A stretch of DNA of 34,169 nucleotides from UMGS1696 sp964634795 (GTDB lineage Bacteria; Bacillota; Clostridia; Oscillospirales; CAG-272), in NCBI GenBank assembly GCA_964634795.1, contig CAZWLL010000024.1, forward strand, positions 1-34,169. The letters run 5' to 3'. The notes under the pieces are model-generated. The model had not been told where the DNA came from, ran no database searches, and saw nothing but the letters and a program-made list of their open reading frames with translations. A program made the position numbers and the translations under genes. Below, one piece after another: positions 31,710-34,169 of the stretch. Position 1 is the first letter of the stretch; the number at the start of each line of letters is the position of its first letter.

Positions 31710-32777
31710 ATGGCAGTTCATTTCAGTAAAGACAGAATGGATGAAACATTGGAAAACCACATGAAGTGGTGGCGCGGTGAGCTTGACAGACCGCTTGTAC
31801 GTATGACATTGGGTGGGGCACATCCTGTGGAAAAACGTACTCCCGCACCTATACTTTCGCAGGCAACCTGTACACAGCTTGAATGGTCACCCGAGCAGAT
31901 TATAGATGCGCTGGATGAGCAGCTCGGTCAATTCGAATTCATCGGTGACGGATATCCGTCGGTTTGTATGGATTGTTTCGGTCCCGGTGTGGCAGCTGCG
32001 TTCTGCGGCGCGAGAATAGACAATTCAACAGGTGCTATTTGGTTTATGCCTCAAGTCGAAGGTCAGGATATCAGTGAAATACATGCGCACTACGATCCCA
32101 ATCATCCTATTGCACGCAGAATCAAAGACATATATCGTGTCGGTATGGAACGCTGGCAGGGAAGTGTTGTTATGACAATGCCCGATTTAGGCGGTGTAAT
32201 GGACATTGCCGCTTCATTGTGCGGTACACAGAATTTATTAATCGATTTGTACGATGAACCCGAGGAAGTACTCCGTCTGCGGGACGAAATCGAGACCGCA
32301 TGGTATGAGGCATATGCGGATATGCGCTCTGCATTAGGAGAGGGAGCCATTTATTCTGATTGGAACGGACTTTTATGCAGTGATCCGTCGTATATTCTTC
32401 AATGTGATTTCAGCTACATGATAGGCAATGATATGTTTTGTAAGTTTGTACTGGATACCCTTCGTCGCGATACGGAGAAGCTGACGCACACAATATATCA
32501 CCTGGACGGCGTAGGACAGCTGAATCATTTGGATTCTATTCTGACTCTTGATAAGCTTAACGCGGTACAATGGGTTTACGGAAGCGGAAAACAGGGACCT
32601 ATGTATTGGTTGGATGTATATCGTAAAATTCGATCCGCAGGAAAAGAGATTATGATAATAGGTAGCCCGAGAGAATATATGGATACCTTATCCGTGCTTC
32701 ATGGAACACCGTATACCTCTCAATGGTTCGGCTTTAATGATAAGACAGCTGCGGAAGAGCTAATTAACGCAAGATAA
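31710..32777 (+). CDS. Uroporphyrinogen decarboxylase-like (URO-D superfamily) protein
   Basis: 355 residues. The sequence follows the URO-D/MtaA barrel pattern (WWRGELDRPLVRMTLGG at the N-terminus, IYSDWNGLLCSDPSYILQCDFSYMI mid-protein as a metal/substrate region, YHLDGVGQLNHLDSIL near the C-terminus). No other haem-pathway gene is nearby, so true haem synthesis is unlikely. Superfamily members of this type are often corrinoid-dependent methyltransferases or proteins of unknown role in anaerobes. A candidate zinc-type His/Cys set (His503-like positions) cannot be fixed by eye. AAGGAG precedes ATG. Confidence 0.75.
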   Translation: MAVHFSKDRMDETLENHMKWWRGELDRPLVRMTLGGAHPVEKRTPAPILSQATCTQLEWSPEQIIDALDEQLGQFEFIGDGYPSVCMDCFGPGVAAAFCGARIDNSTGAIWFMPQVEGQDISEIHAHYDPNHPIARRIKDIYRVGMERWQGSVVMTMPDLGGVMDIAASLCGTQNLLIDLYDEPEEVLRLRDEIETAWYEAYADMRSALGEGAIYSDWNGLLCSDPSYILQCDFSYMIGNDMFCKFVLDTLRRDTEKLTHTIYHLDGVGQLNHLDSILTLDKLNAVQWVYGSGKQGPMYWLDVYRKIRSAGKEIMIIGSPREYMDTLSVLHGTPYTSQWFGFNDKTAAEELINAR

Positions 32778-32780
32778 ATA

Positions 32781-32832
32781 AATCCCAATAGAGTGAAGGT
32801 TAAACCGAAGCTTGCACTCTATTGGGATTTTT
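32781..32832. terminator. Terminator between the URO-D-like gene and proC
   Basis: A perfect 15-bp stem (32781-32795 with 32815-32829) and T run on the plus strand. On the minus strand the tail TTTATTTA can serve proC. Confidence 0.88.
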
Positions 32833-32845
32833 AAATTGATTAAAT

Positions 32846-33649
32846 TTATTTATTCAGTCCTGATGCACGCTCATATGTAGCAATAACAGCTTCCATTACC
32901 GCTGCACGGAATCCGCTGTTTTCAAGCGCACGAACTCCCGCAATTGTAGTACCTGCAGGAGATGTAACTGCATCCTTTAATACACCTGGGTGCATTTTTG
33001 TGTCGGATAGAAGAACTCCCGTACCGATAATGGTTTGTATTGCAAGCTCCATTGCCGTAGAGCGCGGGAGTCCGCATGAGACTCCGCCGTCAGCCAATGC
33101 TTCGATGAACATGCTTACAAATGCGGGACCGCATCCCGATATAGCGCTGGCTGCGTCTATTTTATCTTCTTTTATATGAAGCAGTTTTCCCGCAAATTCG
33201 AACATCGAACGGAAGTCATTTAATATATCCTCTGTAACGTTTGATGTATAGTCATACAGTATTGCTGCTTCACCTACAGAAGCCGCAACATTGGGCATAA
33301 TCCTTATTACGGGACAGTCACACTTAATTACAGAGAGTATTTTTTCCGTAGTGACACCCGCCGCCATTGAGATGAGAACCGGCTTCACATAACGTGAAAA
33401 TATATTTGAAGAGAGCGATGACAGCAATTCCGACAGATTCTGTGGTTTTACACCGAGAATTATGTAATCGACATTGTCGGCAATTTCGATTTTTGACGCA
33501 CTTTTACATTTATATTTGCTTGTGAATGAATTAACCCTTTCGGTATTAAAATCGCAAATAAGCGTATTGCTTTCATATTCGGTTTTGCATATTGCCTCGA
33601 GAAGTGCCCCGCCCATATTTCCGATTCCGATACAACCGATTGTTTTCAT
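32846..33649 (-). CDS. proC: Pyrroline-5-carboxylate reductase
   Basis: 267 residues, usual for ProC, which reduces pyrroline-5-carboxylate to proline with NAD(P)H. The N-terminal nucleotide-binding loop is IGCIGIGNMGGALL; VKPQN and SGCGPAFVSMFIEALADGGVSCGLPR are ProC signatures, and DAVTSPAGTTIAG closes the active site. GAAGGT precedes the ATG. It lies 30 bases after the proA gene in the same direction, so the two are one operon, probably with proB further upstream. Confidence 0.97.
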   Translation of the reverse strand: MKTIGCIGIGNMGGALLEAICKTEYESNTLICDFNTERVNSFTSKYKCKSASKIEIADNVDYIILGVKPQNLSELLSSLSSNIFSRYVKPVLISMAAGVTTEKILSVIKCDCPVIRIMPNVAASVGEAAILYDYTSNVTEDILNDFRSMFEFAGKLLHIKEDKIDAASAISGCGPAFVSMFIEALADGGVSCGLPRSTAMELAIQTIIGTGVLLSDTKMHPGVLKDAVTSPAGTTIAGVRALENSGFRAAVMEAVIATYERASGLNK

Positions 33650-33679
33650 AATATGACCTTCTTTATTATAAGATTTAGA

Positions 33680-34169
33680 TTATCGTACCTGTCCGCTGCC
33701 GTAAATTCGATATTGATAGGTACAGAGCGCATCAAGACCCATCGGTCCTCTCGCGTGCAGCTTTTGAGTTGAAATACCCATTTCACATCCGAGTCCGAAC
33801 TCACCGCCGTCGGTGAATCTTGTCGATGCATTCCAGTATACAGCGGCACTGTCCACATTATTCATAAACTTAATTGCCGCTGCTTCATTTGATGTTATAA
33901 TCGCTTCGCTGTGATGTGTGGAATGCTCCTTAATGTGTGCTATAGCCTCATCTACACCGTTTACTGTTTTTACCGCAAGTATATAGTCGAGAAATTCGGT
34001 GTCAAAATCATCTTCAGCTGCAGGTGACGCGTCATCTGCGATAAATTTCAGCGCACTTTCATCACACATCAGCTCAACCGGAATTTTACCGTTTGAGATT
34101 CTATCGGTACGCAGCTTTTTTACAAGCATCGGCAAAAACTCACATGCGATTTTCTCATCCACAAGACAT
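33680..34169 (-). CDS. proA: Glutamate-5-semialdehyde dehydrogenase, C-terminal part
   Basis: The frame runs off the window end, so about the last 162 residues of a roughly 415-residue protein are present. The catalytic Cys lies just upstream of the window. Visible ProA features include CLVDEKIACEFLPML at the edge, YILAVKTVNGVDEAIAHI, VYWNASTRFTDGGEFGLG and the C-terminal ISTQKLHARGPMGL. The enzyme reduces gamma-glutamyl phosphate to the semialdehyde in proline synthesis. A GTG at 34162 is in frame but is internal, not the start. Confidence 0.96.
   Translation of the reverse strand, partial: CLVDEKIACEFLPMLVKKLRTDRISNGKIPVELMCDESALKFIADDASPAAEDDFDTEFLDYILAVKTVNGVDEAIAHIKEHSTHHSEAIITSNEAAAIKFMNNVDSAAVYWNASTRFTDGGEFGLGCEMGISTQKLHARGPMGLDALCTYQYRIYGSGQVR

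Noticed and set aside
1..34169. CRISPR arrays, insertion sequences, prophage genes or attachment sites
   Set aside because: No tandem repeat-spacer pattern, transposase, integrase or phage structural gene is visible in either strand.

Overview
This window is chromosomal DNA from a low-to-mid GC Gram-positive anaerobe, most likely an uncultured gut Clostridia (Bacillota, Oscillospirales-like). The evidence is a set of lipoproteins with long Thr/Glu/Ser linkers, a serine T-box leader, MgtE, VanZ-like and PdaA-like proteins, strong Shine-Dalgarno sites, and nearly a dozen near-consensus TTGACA-N17-TATAAT promoters. I see no phage, insertion sequence or CRISPR array. Placement below phylum level is inference.

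Layout. (1) 1-5260, carbohydrate metabolism: the 3' part of a Gfo/Idh/MocA dehydrogenase, a small lipoprotein under a palindromic operator, tRNA-Gln(CUG), an aldo/keto reductase, and a 605-residue glycosidase-like protein. (2) 5521-10446: VanZ fused to an extracytoplasmic domain, an acyl-CoA synthetase, and an NlpC/P60 lipoprotein. (3) 10557-15321, mostly amino acid and wall metabolism: argGH, an S11 D,D-carboxypeptidase and asnA. (4) 15505-17708: mgtE behind an elaborate leader containing a well-initiated 32-codon upstream ORF, then a small DUF2798-like membrane protein behind a probable attenuator. (5) 18157-25926: two sugar-binding lipoproteins without permeases, one in an operon with a DUF1861 protein; a PdaA-like deacetylase; a second Gfo/Idh/MocA protein paired with a metallophosphoesterase. 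(6) 25993-27547: serS with its T-box. (7) 27693-30222: an AT-rich island with a radical SAM/SPASM enzyme and a PqqD-like protein. (8) 30335-34169: a metallo-beta-lactamase-fold hydrolase and a URO-D-like protein in one operon, then proC and the end of proA.

How they fit together. The sugar genes look like pieces of a glycan-scavenging lifestyle: binding proteins, a glycosidase-like enzyme, NAD(P)-dependent sugar dehydrogenases and an aldo/keto reductase. They are split into small separately promoted units rather than one locus. Envelope genes (VanZ-like, NlpC/P60, S11, PdaA-like, DUF2798-like) are interleaved with amino acid biosynthesis (Arg, Asn, Pro).

The best candidate for an undescribed system is the island at 27.7-30.2 kb. 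It holds a 629-residue radical SAM protein with a complete SPASM cysteine set and a 101-residue PqqD-like recognition protein. It has its own promoter and a folded leader but no recognisable precursor peptide, and it is clearly more AT-rich than its flanks. The second is the mgtE leader, where a 32-codon ORF lies exactly over two mutually exclusive RNA structures.
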